From: Muribaculaceae bacterium
Lineage (GTDB): Bacteria > Bacteroidota > Bacteroidia > Bacteroidales > Muribaculaceae
Assembly: GCA_029056365.1 (NCBI GenBank)
Contig: JAIDBM010000023.1
Span: 1 to 16,279 of the forward strand
Reading direction: 5' to 3'
DNA length: 16,279 bases
The translations under genes were made by a program, and so were the position numbers. Position 1 is the stretch's first letter, and each line of letters opens with the position of its first letter. Below the pieces are notes generated by a model, which saw nothing but the letters and a program-made list of their open reading frames with translations, ran no database searches and was not told where the DNA came from. Of this stretch, positions 16,167 to 16,279 are shown piece by piece.

Positions 16167-16279
16167 ATGAAACTTATTCTCAAACAGGACGTCCAAGGCC
16201 TCGGATACAAGGACGACGTCGTAGAAGTTAAAGACGGCTACGGCCGCAACTACCTGATTCCCCAGGGCATGGCAGTAAT
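16167..16279 (+). CDS. rplI: 50S ribosomal protein L9, N-terminal part (cut by window edge)
   Basis: The first 37 codons are visible: MKLILKQDVQGLGYKDD, then VVEVKDGYGRNYLIPQG. This is the N-terminal rRNA-binding domain of L9, including the GYGRNYLIP signature. The rest lies beyond the window. Third in the rpsF-rpsR-rplI order that is widespread in bacteria. Confidence 0.96.
   Translation, partial: MKLILKQDVQGLGYKDDVVEVKDGYGRNYLIPQGMAV

Overview
The window looks like a chromosomal segment from a Bacteroidota genome, most likely order Bacteroidales. Three things point there: Bacteroides-type promoters (TTTG, about 20 nt, TAnnTTTG) upstream of rpsF and two other genes, A-rich leaders without Shine-Dalgarno sequences, and family combinations typical of gut Bacteroidales (DUF4922 beside SpoIID, NamZ beside an AmpG-like carrier). 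The moderately high GC would suit a Muribaculaceae-like lineage, but that is a guess. I see no tRNA, rRNA, CRISPR array, insertion sequence or phage gene.

Positions 1-12750 hold one dense co-directional (+) gene train of nine genes with short gaps or overlaps. In order they are: a two-domain family 2 glycosyltransferase; a DUF4922/GalT-HIT-type nucleotidyltransferase; a SpoIID/LytB protein without a signal peptide; an AmpG-like carrier; an exported NamZ-type exo-N-acetylmuramidase (DUF1343); a large FAD/Fe-S D-2-hydroxyacid (probably D-lactate) dehydrogenase; a NagX/HGSNAT-like membrane acetyltransferase; a BadF-type amino-sugar kinase (MurK-like); MurQ etherase; and an exported SGNH/GDSL hydrolase. 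Counting the glycosyltransferase separately, that is ten genes. Read together, the part from the carrier onward is a peptidoglycan sugar salvage locus. NamZ releases MurNAc, the carrier imports it, MurK phosphorylates it, MurQ splits MurNAc-6-P into GlcNAc-6-P and D-lactate, and the dehydrogenase can oxidise the D-lactate. The acetyltransferase and SGNH hydrolase may adjust acetyl groups on the substrate. The first three genes form a tightly coupled set whose link to this pathway is not known to me.

At 12763-12829 a large inverted repeat overlays both elements of a Bacteroides-type promoter that drives an exported TPR protein (12834-14150). That gene is convergent with an ECF-type sigma factor on the minus strand (14176-14766).

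The 423-base stretch 14767-15189 is non-coding, AT-rich next to the sigma gene and strongly G-poor on the + strand further on. It is followed by an unrecognised 57-codon ORF, rich in RNA hairpins and closed by a near-textbook intrinsic terminator (15375-15404). This small independent unit is the best candidate for something undescribed here.

The window ends in a core ribosomal operon, rpsF-rpsR-rplI, with its own perfect promoter; rplI is cut off by the window edge.
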